Shown: positions 1 through 8,627, numbered from the stretch's first letter. The stretch: 64,000 nucleotides of DNA from Palsa-504 sp963787645 (GCA_963787645.1 CAWBDS010000011.1:248001-312000), one strand, 5' to 3'. Numbers and translations are program-made. Notes: generated from the sequence alone by a model not told the origin.

Positions 1-240
1 TAGCGCCGTACCGTTTCGTGAGGCTCTGCACCTCAATCATGGAAAATCGGTCCTCTCCAGCAACCTTCGTGATGGCGTCCATCCTGCCCGGCGGCCGATG
101 GCCACCGCGTCCCCCCCGGTGATGATCTACGGCTACTCCCGCAGGATGACTCGCCACGGGTCCATCGCCCGAGCCGCACCCCCGCGCCAGTGGAGTAAAA
201 CCGGCAATCCACCACGTCCTAGCGTAGTGAAACCCGGGAT
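1..240. other. no gene seen
   Basis: This is the 3' flank of the minus-strand padR-DUF1707 gene. Short ORFs on both strands here have no recognisable motif and no ribosome binding site. Confidence 0.5.
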
Positions 241-726
241 TCACTCCGTCCGGCTGCCCGGCGGCGGTGGTCGCGGTGGTGGCAGGTCCGCGGTGATCTG
301 CGCTAGTTCGCGCTGGGTGGCCGCGGTGAGCGCGGCGTCGAGACGGGTGAGGAGTTCCTCGGTGGTCAGGCGGCCCTGCGCGAAATGCTCGCCTAGGGCG
401 GCGGCGGTTGCTTCGCGGTCGGCGTCGCCGATGCGCAGGTCAGGTTGGGGAGCTGGACGCGGCCGGGACGCGGGGAGGGCGGCGGCCGCGGGGATAAGAC
501 GGTAGTAGCGGCGCAGGCGGCTGCCGACGAGCTCTTCGTGGTCGACGCCGATCAGGCCCGCCGCGCACAGCCGGTCCAAGGTGGCGTACAGGGTCCCGGC
601 CCGGAGCGTGACCCGGCCGCCAGAGATCTCCTGGACCTCGGTGATGATACCGGATCCGTGCTGGCTGCCACGGGAAAGCACGGTCAAGACCAGCAGGGTC
701 GCTTCGTGCAGGGCGCGGGTGGGCAC
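241..726 (-). CDS. PadR-family regulator fused to a DUF1707 domain
   Basis: The protein is a cytoplasmic DNA-binding repressor of the PadR type. Residues about 1-80 form the winged helix, with the family patterns HGSGIITEVQEISGG and LRAGTLYATLDRL and the dimer-side motif RLRRYYRL. A proline-rich linker leads to a DUF1707-like C-terminal part (about 95-147, RIGDADREATAAALGEHFAQGRL). I chose the GTG at 726, giving 161 residues, because the PadR domain begins just after it; the reading frame stays open upstream to 1218 but only reads the membrane-protein gene out of frame. It starts 5 nt after the stop of that gene, so the two are probably co-transcribed. DUF1707 is more often found on membrane-associated actinobacterial proteins, so this fusion is unusual. 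The effector is unknown. Confidence 0.85.
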   Translation of the reverse strand: MPTRALHEATLLVLTVLSRGSQHGSGIITEVQEISGGRVTLRAGTLYATLDRLCAAGLIGVDHEELVGSRLRRYYRLIPAAAALPASRPRPAPQPDLRIGDADREATAAALGEHFAQGRLTTEELLTRLDAALTAATQRELAQITADLPPPRPPPPGSRTE

Positions 727-731
727 GAGGG

Positions 732-1385
732 TTACTGCTGGGCGGGCGCCGGCCGGTAGTACCGGCCGGCTGCCGGGGTGAGGATCAGCACCACCGAGGC
801 CAGGCCGATGGCCCAGACCACCGCGGCGGCGATCATGCTGGCGGGAGCGAAGGTGGGAGCGTCCTCGGCCAGCGCAATTATGACGCCGACGCTGAGCATC
901 GCGAAGCACGCCATGGACAGCGGCCGGGCCCAGTCCCGGCCATGACCATTGGCCCAGGCCAGCCACAACCATAGGCCGATGGCCACCGGGGCCACGCTGA
1001 CATCGGTGATCAGATGCAGGTGCACGGCAGGCAGAGCCGCGGCATCTCGCGCGGCCACGGCCGCCCGCACGCTGCCCGAGGTAGCGATGATGGTAAGCGT
1101 GACGGCCAGTTCGGCGGCCGCGCCGGCCAGCATCAGCCGGACGGCGGCCCGTACGGTGCGGGGACGGGGCGCGGCAGGCCACAACCGCATCCGCAGCCCA
1201 CCGCGGATCAGATCCCACGCCTCGGGCAGCCCGACCCGGGTCTGGCCGTCGCCCGCGGTGTCCAGCAGGACAGCGAGGATCTCGTCTTCGTTATCCTGCC
1301 GGAACGAGCGCGGGTACCAGGTCAGGATCCGCCGGTACTGCCGCTCCAGGCGGCCCTGCTCACTGCTGATGACGGGCTCGCTCAT
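732..1385 (-). CDS. integral membrane protein of a PadR operon (HAAS-like)
   Basis: A 217-residue protein. The N-terminal cytoplasmic part (about 1-75) contains RQYRRILTWYPRSFRQDNEDEI, a pattern common in small actinobacterial proteins encoded beside PadR repressors (HAAS-like signalling domain). About four hydrophobic helices follow between residues 82 and 210, ending in a short charged tail. Its ATG overlaps the stop of the upstream padR gene (ATGA), and the padR-DUF1707 gene starts 5 nt downstream, so it sits between two PadR proteins. A role as membrane sensor or PadR target is inferred from this context. There are no catalytic motifs. Confidence 0.75.
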   Translation of the reverse strand: MSEPVISSEQGRLERQYRRILTWYPRSFRQDNEDEILAVLLDTAGDGQTRVGLPEAWDLIRGGLRMRLWPAAPRPRTVRAAVRLMLAGAAAELAVTLTIIATSGSVRAAVAARDAAALPAVHLHLITDVSVAPVAIGLWLWLAWANGHGRDWARPLSMACFAMLSVGVIIALAEDAPTFAPASMIAAAVVWAIGLASVVLILTPAAGRYYRPAPAQQ

Positions 1386-1720
1386 GCCACACCTCCGGCC
1401 AGTCCCGGGTTCAGTCGCCGCAGGGCGGCGGTCGCGTTGGCGTGCAACCGGGCCGCCTCGTCGGCCAGCACCTGGGTGCCGTTCGGGGTGAGGCGGTAGT
1501 ACCGGCGCAGCCGGCCCTCCACGATCTCTTCCCGGTCCACCCCGATCAGGCCGTCGGCGCGCAGCCGGTCTAGCGCGGTGTACAGCGTCCCGGCGCGCAG
1601 CTTGACCCGGCCGCCGGAGATCTGCCCGACCTCGGTGATGATGCCGTACCCGTGCTGGGATCCGTCCGCCAGCGCGGTCAAGATCAGGAACGTCGCTTCC
1701 TGCATCGCCCTGCCGCTCAT
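1382..1720 (-). CDS. PadR-family transcriptional regulator
   Basis: A 112-residue single-domain PadR repressor with the motifs QHGYGIITEVGQISGG, LRAGTLYTALDRLRADGLI and RLRRYYRLT. Its length is typical of the short PadR subfamily. The ORF is open for another 45 residues upstream, but that part is repetitive (translated 24-bp repeats). The ATG at 1720 lies 6 nt after a good -10 box, so this start is preferred and the mRNA is probably leaderless. It is the first gene of a three-gene minus-strand operon with the membrane protein and the second PadR. Autoregulation is likely from family behaviour but is not shown by the sequence. Confidence 0.9.
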   Translation of the reverse strand: MSGRAMQEATFLILTALADGSQHGYGIITEVGQISGGRVKLRAGTLYTALDRLRADGLIGVDREEIVEGRLRRYYRLTPNGTQVLADEAARLHANATAALRRLNPGLAGGVA

Positions 1721-1726
1721 ACCGTC

Positions 1727-1755
1727 GTTATATACCGATGAACTATACGTGTCAA
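1727..1755 (-). promoter_or_regulatory. promoter of padR operon, leaderless start
   Basis: Reading the minus strand, TTGACA (1755-1750) is followed after 17 nt by TATAAC (1732-1727), close to the primary sigma-factor consensus. The predicted +1, about 7 nt further, falls on the A of the padR ATG at 1720, so there is no 5' leader or Shine-Dalgarno. The spacer carries two GTATA direct repeats that could form part of a PadR operator. Confidence 0.7.
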
Positions 1756-1793
1756 CGCGGCCGGGGTTGGGGCTGGTGGTCAAAGTGGCGGGG

Positions 1794-1865
1794 CGCTGGG
1801 GTGCCACGCGGGCGGGACGCTGGGGTGCCACGCGGGCGGGACGCTGAGGTGCCACGCGGGCGGGA
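1794..1865. repeat. three tandem 24-bp repeats
   Basis: Three consecutive 24-bp units start at 1794, 1818 and 1842 (core GGGGTGCCACGCGGGCGGGA). Units 1 and 2 are identical and the third differs at one base. They lie between the padR promoter and the SDR gene and encode nothing recognisable. Confidence 0.85.
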
Positions 1866-1885
1866 GGCGGTGGGGGCCGGGATGG

Positions 1886-2710
1886 TCAGTCCCAGCGGCG
1901 GAAGCCGCCTTCGCTGTTGATGACCTGGCCGGTGATCCAGGACGCCTCGTCGGTGACCAGCCAGGCGATCAGGCGGGCCGGGTCGTCCGGGACGCCCCAG
2001 CGGCCCAGCGGGAAGTGGCGGCGGACGGCCTCGTGGGCTTCGGGGCTGGCGTAACCGGTGTCGACCGGGCCGGGATTGACCGCGTTGAGGGTGATTCGCT
2101 GATCGGCTAGCTGGTCGGCCAGGGTCTTGACGAGGGAAGCCAGGGCGCCCTTGCTGGCGGCGTAGGCGACCTCGCTGGTCATCGGGCCGAGGTCCTGCCC
2201 GGAGGTCATGAAGATGACCCGGCCGCCGGGCCGGCCGTCGTACTGGGCGGCGAAGGCCTGGGTCAGCAGGATGGTCGAGCGGGTGTTGACGGCCCAGATG
2301 GCGTCCAGCAGGGCGGCGTCCAGCGTCCCGAGCGGGCCATCGCCGCCGCGGGCGTGGTTGCAGATCAGGATGTCCAGGTGACCGAACTCGGTCACCGCCG
2401 CATCGATGAGCCCGGCGGGCGCATCAGGGCCGGCTAGGTCAAGTTCCAGGTGGTGCAGCGGGGCGCCGGCGACGGCCAGGGCGGGTCGCACACCGCTGAG
2501 CACCGCCTCGGTGCCGCCGGGGTCTGCGCCCCAGGGCTGGTCGCGGTCGTGCGGCAGGTAGCTGTGCAGGAACAGGCCGGCGCCCAGGGAGGCCAGCCTG
2601 CGGGCCACCGCGTATCCGATGCCCGCGCGCCGGCTGACCCCGGTGACCAGGGCGGTCCGGCCGCGCAGCGGGAGCGGGTCACGCCTGAGCTCTGCCGGGC
2701 TGGGCTCCAT
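1886..2710 (-). CDS. short-chain dehydrogenase/reductase (SDR)
   Basis: A 274-residue classical SDR, an NAD(P)-dependent cytosolic oxidoreductase. The Rossmann nucleotide-binding loop is near residue 24 (TGVSRRAGIG). An NNAG-like position reads CNHARGG. The catalytic YxxxK is YAASK, preceded by a Ser in MTSGQ, and the post-catalytic NPGPVDTGY loop is present. The C-terminal WITGQVINSEGGF matches the family end pattern (TGQxxxxDGG). The insertion HSYLPHDRDQPWGADPGG resembles 3-oxoacyl-ACP-reductase-like SDRs of actinomycetes. The substrate is unknown. It is transcribed alone, divergent from the small LuxR-type gene. Confidence 0.9.
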   Translation of the reverse strand: MEPSPAELRRDPLPLRGRTALVTGVSRRAGIGYAVARRLASLGAGLFLHSYLPHDRDQPWGADPGGTEAVLSGVRPALAVAGAPLHHLELDLAGPDAPAGLIDAAVTEFGHLDILICNHARGGDGPLGTLDAALLDAIWAVNTRSTILLTQAFAAQYDGRPGGRVIFMTSGQDLGPMTSEVAYAASKGALASLVKTLADQLADQRITLNAVNPGPVDTGYASPEAHEAVRRHFPLGRWGVPDDPARLIAWLVTDEASWITGQVINSEGGFRRWD

Positions 2711-2825
2711 TGGTCCTCCCTGTCCTGGGCTGCGATGAGCGTCCTACGAGCCTACGCATACCGCCCGGCATGCCTCCCGGCCACGGTGGGTATGAGATTA
2801 AAAACCAAGGCGCCTATGTCGGTGT

Positions 2826-2835
2826 ATGTATACAT
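2826..2835. promoter_or_regulatory. ATGTATACAT palindrome in divergent intergenic region
   Basis: A perfect 10-bp palindrome lies in the AT-richer middle of the SDR/LuxR divergent spacer, 60 bp before the LuxR-type start. It could be an operator or part of a promoter; nothing else supports it. Confidence 0.25.
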
Positions 2836-2895
2836 TTGCAGCACCTTCACGGGATCGATGCGATACGGCTTTAGCTGCCCACAGCCGGAGGTCAC

Positions 2896-3165
2896 ATGGA
2901 CACTCATGAGCATCCTGGATCGGGCGGGGGTGATGGCTTCGAGCTGAACGGTGCCAGGGCAGGCACCCGGACGGATGCGCCCGCGCTGTCCGCGCGAGAA
3001 GCCGAGGTGATGTCGCTCATCGCCGACGGGCAGACCAACGGGCAGATCGCCGCCCGGCTGTTCCTGGCCGAGAAGACAGTGAAGAATCACGTCCGGCGGA
3101 TCTACTCCAAGCTCGGCGTCGGCTCGCGGCCGGCCGCCATCGCCTACTGGCGCGCCGCACGCTAG
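2896..3165 (+). CDS. small LuxR-type HTH regulator
   Basis: An 89-residue protein consisting almost only of a GerE/LuxR DNA-binding domain (about 28-87): LSAREAEVMSLIADGQTNGQ, then the recognition helix AEKTVKNHVRRIYSKLGV. There is no receiver or ligand domain. The ATG at 2896 is preceded by GGAGG with 4 nt spacing. Such stand-alone HTH proteins can act as DNA-binding modulators. The target is unknown. It lies 72 bp before the response-regulator gene, but the spacer suggests a separate promoter for the latter. Confidence 0.85.
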   Translation: MDTHEHPGSGGGDGFELNGARAGTRTDAPALSAREAEVMSLIADGQTNGQIAARLFLAEKTVKNHVRRIYSKLGVGSRPAAIAYWRAAR

Positions 3166-3237
3166 TCTGCGCAGGCCGGAGACCATCTCCAGCGGGCGTT
3201 CAGGTTATCCTCAGCGTGGCGGGTGACAATACACAGC

Positions 3238-3958
3238 ATGGACACGCTGACCGATGCTCGGCAGCGGCCGGATGCCAGGCTGCTCGTCGTCGAAGACGAG
3301 CCGAACATCCTCGAGCTGCTGTCCGCCAGCCTGCGCTACGCGGGTTTCGACGTCGTCACCGGCGGCCGCCGGAACCGAAGCGGTACAGGCCGCTCAGCGC
3401 CATCGGCCCGACCTCATCGTCTTGGACGTGATGCTGCCGGACATGGACGGGTTCGACGTCATCCGGCGGCTGCGCGGCGGCGGCGCCCGGATCCCGGTCG
3501 TCTTCCTGACCGCCCGCGACGCCACCGAGGACAAGATCCGCGGCCTCACGCTGGGGGGCGACGACTACGTCACCAAGCCGTTCAGCCTGGAAGAGGTCAT
3601 CGCGCGGATCAGGGCCGTGCTGCGCCGCACTCGTGGTGACGGGGTGGAGCCGACCCCCCGGCTCACGTTCGCCGATCTCGAGCTGGACGAGGAGAGCCAC
3701 GAGGTCTGGCGGGGCGGGGAGCAGATCCAGCTCTCCCCCACCGAGTTCAAGCTGCTGCGGTACTTCATGAGCAACTCCAACCGGGTGCTGTCGAAGATGC
3801 AGATCCTCGACCACGTGTGGGACTACGACTTCCGCGGCGACACGGGCATCGTCGAGTCGTACGTGTCGGTGCTGCGTCGCAAAGTCGACACCAAAGAACC
3901 CCGGCTGATCCACACCCTGCGCGGCGTGGGATACGTGCTGCGGCTCCCGTCCTCCTGA
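3238..3958 (+). pseudogene. OmpR-family response regulator, apparent +1 frameshift
   Basis: The gene encodes a two-component response regulator split over two frames. The first frame, from ATG 3238, gives LLVVEDEPNILELLSASL (acidic pocket). The second gives LDVMLPDMDG (phospho-acceptor Asp), FLTARDA, YVTKPFS, and a winged-helix domain (about 140-235) ending HTLRGVGYVLR. The switch is near 3358-3366, where CCGGCGGCCG carries one G more than an in-frame CCGCGGCCG; removing it restores about 239 residues. All functional residues are intact, so a sequencing error or very recent mutation is more likely than old decay. The histidine kinase starts 4 nt after the stop. Two TCAG motifs 11 bp apart (3200 and 3211) resemble an OmpR-type direct-repeat site. 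Confidence 0.85.
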
Positions 3959-3962
3959 GGGT

Positions 3963-5699
3963 ATGAGTTCGGCCATGTCAGCAGCAGAGGGAGCGAGCGT
4001 CCGGGCCGCGCGGCCGTGGGGGGCCTTGCGCGATCTGTCTGATCGCACGTCCCTGCGGACCAAGCTGATCACAGTGGTCCTCGCCTTGGTCATCTTCGCC
4101 CTGGCCGCGATGGGCACGGTCGGAGTCTCCCTGCTGCGTGGTTACCTGATCGGCCCCACGGACAGCCTGCTCAGGAACGTGAACAATCAGCAGGTCGTGA
4201 TAGCCGCCTTTGGCGGGGAGCCGAGGGATCAGGGTGAGCTCGCGGGGGCCGGCTACTCGGTCTGGTGGGTTCCCGACCAGGGCACGCCGCAATCGGTGGT
4301 GCAACCACAGTCCACGCCGATGGGCCAGGGTCAAGGCCAGAACGGGACGCTGCCCGCTCAATCCCTGTCTGCGATCCAGGTCTGGCTGGACGCGAATCCT
4401 CAGACGCCGACCACGGTTCCGGGACAGGTCCACGGGGATCGCTGGCGGATCATCGGCATCGGCGGAGCCAGCCTGAACGGTACTAACGGCACACTCGTGT
4501 TCGGGCTCGACGTGAGCAGCGCCTATACCACCATTGGCGAGCTGACCAGCGCCGACCTGATCGTCAGCTTGGTGATCGTGTTCGTACTGGCCATCGTGGC
4601 CTTCGCGGTCGTTCAGCACAACCTGCGGCCGCTGGTGGACATCGAGGAGACAGCGGGCGAGATCGCGACCGGACACCTGAACCGCCGGGTCCCCGAGCGC
4701 GACCCGCGGACCGAGATCGGCCGCCTGGGCCGGTCGCTGAACACCATGCTGAGCCAGATCGAGACCGCGTTCCACGCCCGGGAGGAGTCTGAAGCGGCGG
4801 CGCATCAGTCCGAGGAGCGGATGCGCCGGTTCATTGCGGACGCCAGCCATGAGCTGCGCACTCCGCTGACCGCGATCCGCGGCTTCGCCGAGTACTACCG
4901 CCAGCGGGGCGGCCTGGTCCGGCGGTGGGACCGGGATCGGGCCGCCGCCGCAGGCTCTCCGGTAGGTTCCGGGCTCACGCCGGACGACCTGGACCGGATC
5001 ATGCAGCGGGTGGAGAAGGAAGCGGCCCGGATGGGGCTGCTCGTCGAGGACCTGCTGCTGCTGGCCCGGCTCGACCAGCAGCGCCCGCTGGCCCACCAGC
5101 CGGTCGACCTGCTGGTGCTGGGGGCCGACGCGGTGCACGACGCGCGGCTGCTGGCACCGGCCCGAACCGTCGAGCTCTCGGTCCAGCCCGGGGCGGCGTT
5201 CCTGGTGGTCGGCGACGAGGCGCGGCTGCGGCAGGTCATCGGGAACCTGATGAGCAACGCGCTCAGCTACACCCCGGACGGGACGCCGATCGAGGTATCG
5301 ATCAGCTCCGGGACCCTGGACCCGCAGGCCGGCGATCACACCCCGGCCGTCCTGCTGGACGTGACCGACCACGGCCCGGGCATGTCCCCGGAGCAGGCTC
5401 ACCGGGTGTTCGAGCGGTTCTACCGCGCGGACCAGGCCCGGACGCGGACCACCGGGGGCAGCGGGCTAGGCCTGGCCATCGTGCGGGCGCTGGTGGCGGC
5501 CCAGGGCGGCGTCACGTCACTGCGCACCGCCGAGGGCCAGGGGGCGACGTTCCGGATCGCGCTCCCGCTGGCGCCTGAGGCCCTGGACGATCCCGACGAC
5601 CCGGATGCCGACGACACTGGCCCGGCCGTGGAAGCCGAGCCGACCGACGAGCGCTCGGAAACGCTCGCGGACGAGGCGCCCGACGAGGTCAGGCACTGA
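3963..5699 (+). CDS. membrane sensor histidine kinase
   Basis: A 578-residue kinase, partner of the preceding response regulator. The first transmembrane helix is at about 34-56, followed by an extracytoplasmic sensor region of about 130 residues, a second helix at about 193-217, and a HAMP domain at about 218-270. The HisKA H-box DASHELRTPLTAIRGF has its phospho-acceptor at His296. The HATPase domain shows the N-box GNLMSNAL, the G1 box DHGPGMS and the G2 box GGSGLGLAIV. The C-terminus is acidic and disordered (DDPDDPDADD). The protein autophosphorylates and signals to the OmpR-type regulator. The stimulus is unknown. The 3' end overlaps the convergent kinase-like gene by 11 nt. Confidence 0.93.
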   Translation: MSSAMSAAEGASVRAARPWGALRDLSDRTSLRTKLITVVLALVIFALAAMGTVGVSLLRGYLIGPTDSLLRNVNNQQVVIAAFGGEPRDQGELAGAGYSVWWVPDQGTPQSVVQPQSTPMGQGQGQNGTLPAQSLSAIQVWLDANPQTPTTVPGQVHGDRWRIIGIGGASLNGTNGTLVFGLDVSSAYTTIGELTSADLIVSLVIVFVLAIVAFAVVQHNLRPLVDIEETAGEIATGHLNRRVPERDPRTEIGRLGRSLNTMLSQIETAFHAREESEAAAHQSEERMRRFIADASHELRTPLTAIRGFAEYYRQRGGLVRRWDRDRAAAAGSPVGSGLTPDDLDRIMQRVEKEAARMGLLVEDLLLLARLDQQRPLAHQPVDLLVLGADAVHDARLLAPARTVELSVQPGAAFLVVGDEARLRQVIGNLMSNALSYTPDGTPIEVSISSGTLDPQAGDHTPAVLLDVTDHGPGMSPEQAHRVFERFYRADQARTRTTGGSGLGLAIVRALVAAQGGVTSLRTAEGQGATFRIALPLAPEALDDPDDPDADDTGPAVEAEPTDERSETLADEAPDEVRH

Positions 5700-6567
5700 G
5701 GGCCGTGCGGGCCGCGGATACGATCTCCTCGCGGTAGGCGGCGCCGAACAGGCAGGCGTGCACCAGCAGCGGGTGCAGCTGGTGCAGCGGGATCCTCGAT
5801 CGCCAGCCTGCCGCCAGCGGCGCCGTGTCCTGGTAACCGGCCAGGATCCGGTCCAGGCTGGGCGCGCCGAACAGGGCCAGCATGGCCAGGTCGGTCTCGC
5901 GGTGACCGCCATGCGCGGCCGGGTCGATGAGCCAGCCCCGGCCGCCGGACCACAGGACGTTCCCGGCCCAGCAGTCACCGTGGATCCGGCTGGGCGGCTC
6001 GGCGGGCCCGGCCAGCGAACCGATCTGCTCGATGACCTCCTCAACCGGCCGGGCATCGGCCGGCCGCAGCGCACCGGTGTCCACAGCCCGGGTCAGGAAC
6101 GGCAGCAGCCTGCGCCGCGCGTACCAGTGCGGCCAGCCCGCCGTTTCCGGCGTGTTGTCCAGCGGCAGGCTGGCGATGAACCCCGGCCAGGGCGCGCCGA
6201 ACACGTCCGTCCCTGCCCCGTGCATCCGGGCCAGGTTCGCGCCGAACTCGAAGGCGGCCCCGGGCGTGGCCGGGCCGGGCGGGATCATGGTGATGACCAG
6301 TGCCTGCGGGCCGACGGCCAGCACCTCCGGTACCGGGACAGCGGCGGCCTCGGCCAGCCAGCGCAGGCCGTTCGCCTCAGCCGCGAACGCGGCCGCGACC
6401 TGCTCGGATCCCGCTGCGTCGACCACCTTGGCGAAGGCGCGGCGCCCGTCGGACAAGGTGAGCATCAGGTGCTGGTAGCCGTGCTGGACACCGGCCACCC
6501 GCGCCTCGCGGACGGGCAGGCCAGTGAGCTGCCCGATCCGGCTGGCCAGCGCGCCGGAACGGCTCAC
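5689..6567 (-). CDS. fructosamine kinase-like / APH-fold phosphotransferase
   Basis: A 292-residue protein with the aminoglycoside-phosphotransferase fold, closest in motif to the fructosamine-3-kinase family. The catalytic loop is IHGDCWAGNVLW and the metal-binding segment is LIDPAAHGGHRETDLAMLALFG. An ATP-binding Lys is likely in RAFAKVV. Family members phosphorylate ketosamines on glycated proteins, allowing deglycation. The GTG start at 6567 overlaps the stop of the upstream phosphatase gene (GTGA), so the two are translationally coupled. That pairing with a low-molecular-weight phosphatase is a known arrangement in actinobacteria and suggests linked roles in protein repair. Confidence 0.88.
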   Translation of the reverse strand: MSRSGALASRIGQLTGLPVREARVAGVQHGYQHLMLTLSDGRRAFAKVVDAAGSEQVAAAFAAEANGLRWLAEAAAVPVPEVLAVGPQALVITMIPPGPATPGAAFEFGANLARMHGAGTDVFGAPWPGFIASLPLDNTPETAGWPHWYARRRLLPFLTRAVDTGALRPADARPVEEVIEQIGSLAGPAEPPSRIHGDCWAGNVLWSGGRGWLIDPAAHGGHRETDLAMLALFGAPSLDRILAGYQDTAPLAAGWRSRIPLHQLHPLLVHACLFGAAYREEIVSAARTALSA

Positions 6568-7139
6568 GCCTGGCCGTCGGGCGGTACGAGCAGTTCGGCC
6601 AGCCGGGCCGCGATGACCGGGGCGGCCGCGCCGAGCAGGTCGAGTACGTAGCCGAAATCGGCTTCGGTCCCGCCGTAGGGATCGGGGATCTCACCGCCGC
6701 CGATCTCACCCAGGCCGCCCACCTCGCCGAACAGCCGGATCCGGTCCCGGTCCTGCGGACTGGCCAGCCGCCGCAGGGTGGCGAGATTGCTCGCGTCCAT
6801 GGCCAGCACCAGGTCGCGCTCGGGCAGCCAGGAGGGCTCGAACTGCCGGGCCCGGTGCGCGGAACCGTCGTAGCCCCGCCGGGCCAGCGCCCGGCGGCCC
6901 TGGCCGTACATCGGCTGCCCTACGTGCCAGTCCCCGGTGCCCGAGCTGTCCACCGTGACCAGCTCGGCCAGCCCGGCGTCGGCCAGCGCCGCGCGCAGCA
7001 CGGTCTCGGCCATCGGTGACCGGCAGATGTTGCCGAGGCACACCAGGCAGATCCGGTAGGGGGCGCCTGGCGCACGCGGCGGCGGCAGCGGCGCGGCCAG
7101 CGGGGCCGGTGTGGCGGACATGGGCGACGGTGGGACCAT
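6564..7139 (-). CDS. low molecular weight protein-tyrosine phosphatase
   Basis: A soluble phosphatase of about 191 residues. The P-loop CLGNICRSPMAE (CX5R-S) carries the nucleophilic Cys, and the general-acid Asp is in the DPYGG loop near the end. An extra N-terminal Pro/Ala-rich stretch of about 28 residues precedes the conserved core. The start is uncertain: GTG at 7142, ATG at 7139 and ATG at 7121 are all possible and none has a clear ribosome binding site. It likely dephosphorylates protein phosphotyrosine or phosphoarginine. It is coupled to the downstream fructosamine-kinase-like gene. Confidence 0.9.
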   Translation of the reverse strand: MVPPSPMSATPAPLAAPLPPPRAPGAPYRICLVCLGNICRSPMAETVLRAALADAGLAELVTVDSSGTGDWHVGQPMYGQGRRALARRGYDGSAHRARQFEPSWLPERDLVLAMDASNLATLRRLASPQDRDRIRLFGEVGGLGEIGGGEIPDPYGGTEADFGYVLDLLGAAAPVIAARLAELLVPPDGQA

Positions 7140-7163
7140 CACACCAGGATGCCGCAGCGCGGC

Positions 7164-8627
7164 CTAGTCCGCGCCGCGGGAGCTGTGCGCCAGAGCGGGT
7201 TCCGCGGCCCGCCTCCGGGCCGGGTAGCGGTCCGGGCCGAACCGGGTGTCGAGCCAGCGGGCGAACCTGCGGCCCACGTTCTGCATGGGCCGCTCGACCA
7301 GCAGGTAGGTCGCCGAGCACAGCGCGATCAAGGTGGCCACGAACAGCGCGTCGATCAGCACCTGGATCCAGAACGAGTGACCCGAGGTCCAGGACAGGTG
7401 CCGGTAGACCTCGATCAGCGCCGGGTGGAGCAGGTAGACCGAGTAGCTGATCAGCCCGAGCCAGGTCAGCGCCCTGGGCCACCTGACGTTCCGGAAGATC
7501 AGGCCGATTGCGAAGGTCAGGCCAGCCACGAAGACCGACATGAACCAGACGCGCTCCCAGACGAAGTTGCCGTGGGACCCCATGTTCCCGACCTGGTGGT
7601 GCCATACGCCGGCCGCGATGGCCAGGGCCAGGACCGTGACCGCGATGGGGATGGCCTTGCGCCAGGGGTACTGGCCCTGCTCGGCGCGGTACAGCATCGT
7701 CCCGGTGAACATCAGGGCCAGGATCGACAGCGCCTCCCAGGGGAAGAGCCAGGTGCCGTTGAAGGCCAGCAGGGTCAGTCCGACCATCGCGGCCAGCGAG
7801 GCGCCGACCATGCGCGGCATGCCCCGCAGCCCGACGGCGACGGCCAGTCCGGTCAGCACGACCAGATCGGCGATGAGGGCGATGATGCGCGGGCTCCACA
7901 GGTTGTTGGTGAAGTAGGCCTGGGGCAGTACGCCGCCGAGAGCGACGGCCGCGGCGCCGAAGGCCAGCGCGTACCGGCTGCTGCGCCGGTGCACCCGGGC
8001 CATGAACAGCGCGGTCAGCAGCAGGTAGAAGATCATCTCGTAGGAGAGCGACCACACCACGTTGGGCACGTTCTCCCCGGCCAGCACGTTGGACATCATC
8101 AGCATCTGAGACAGCACGGATGTCTCCGGATCGGCATCCTCGCCGCGCAGCCCGCCGACGTGCGCCATATACAAGGCCAGCGCTATCCCGACGGCCAGCA
8201 GGTACAGCGGGTAGAGCCGAAACAGGCGGCTGACCCAGAATGTCCGCACGCTGCCCTTGCGCTCGAGTGAGGCGGGCACGATGTACCCGCTGATAATGAA
8301 GAAGACGAAGACGCCGTAGTCGCCGGGGTTGATCCACTGGTAGACGGGAGCGTTCAGCCGCGACGGCACGAAGTAGCCGAAGTGGTTGAACACGACGGCC
8401 AGCGCCGCCAGCCCGCGCATGACATCCAGCCAGGCCAGCCGGTGCCCGGTCCCCGTCTTGGCCGGACCGGCCGCGTCGGCTGGGCTGGCCGCCGCGGTGG
8501 GGGCGGGCTGCGGCGCTTGCGGCGGCTCGGCCTGGGGCGCCTCGGCCTGAGGCAGTCGAGCCTGCGGCAGTCGGGTCTGGGGCAGGTCGTTCTGGGCCGC
8601 TGGCTCGGCAGCGTGTGGAGTGGTCAT
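7164..8627 (-). CDS. acyltransferase family 3 membrane protein
   Basis: A 487-residue multi-pass membrane O-acyltransferase (Acyl_transf_3, OafA/YrhL type). The N-terminal 60 residues are a low-complexity Pro/Gln/Ala tail with repeating LPQAR/APQAE units. The core then begins at RLAWLDVMRGLAALAVVFNH, where the RG-x-A pattern and the active-site His (FNHFGYF) are intact, followed by about ten hydrophobic helices. The C-terminal VERPMQNVGRRFARWL matches the family end. It transfers acyl groups to an extracellular or lipid-linked glycan; the acceptor cannot be inferred. It lies 21 nt downstream of, and convergent with, nothing: the phosphatase gene follows it on the same strand. Confidence 0.88.
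   Translation of the reverse strand: MTTPHAAEPAAQNDLPQTRLPQARLPQAEAPQAEPPQAPQPAPTAAASPADAAGPAKTGTGHRLAWLDVMRGLAALAVVFNHFGYFVPSRLNAPVYQWINPGDYGVFVFFIISGYIVPASLERKGSVRTFWVSRLFRLYPLYLLAVGIALALYMAHVGGLRGEDADPETSVLSQMLMMSNVLAGENVPNVVWSLSYEMIFYLLLTALFMARVHRRSSRYALAFGAAAVALGGVLPQAYFTNNLWSPRIIALIADLVVLTGLAVAVGLRGMPRMVGASLAAMVGLTLLAFNGTWLFPWEALSILALMFTGTMLYRAEQGQYPWRKAIPIAVTVLALAIAAGVWHHQVGNMGSHGNFVWERVWFMSVFVAGLTFAIGLIFRNVRWPRALTWLGLISYSVYLLHPALIEVYRHLSWTSGHSFWIQVLIDALFVATLIALCSATYLLVERPMQNVGRRFARWLDTRFGPDRYPARRRAAEPALAHSSRGAD

Noticed and set aside
727..1218. N-terminal extension of the padR-DUF1707 ORF
   Set aside because: It only reads the membrane-protein gene in another frame; the PadR domain begins right after the GTG at 726.
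6706..8337. 543-codon minus-strand ORF over the phosphatase and acyltransferase genes
   Set aside because: It is another frame of two clearly conserved genes and has low-complexity Arg/Gly/Ala translation.
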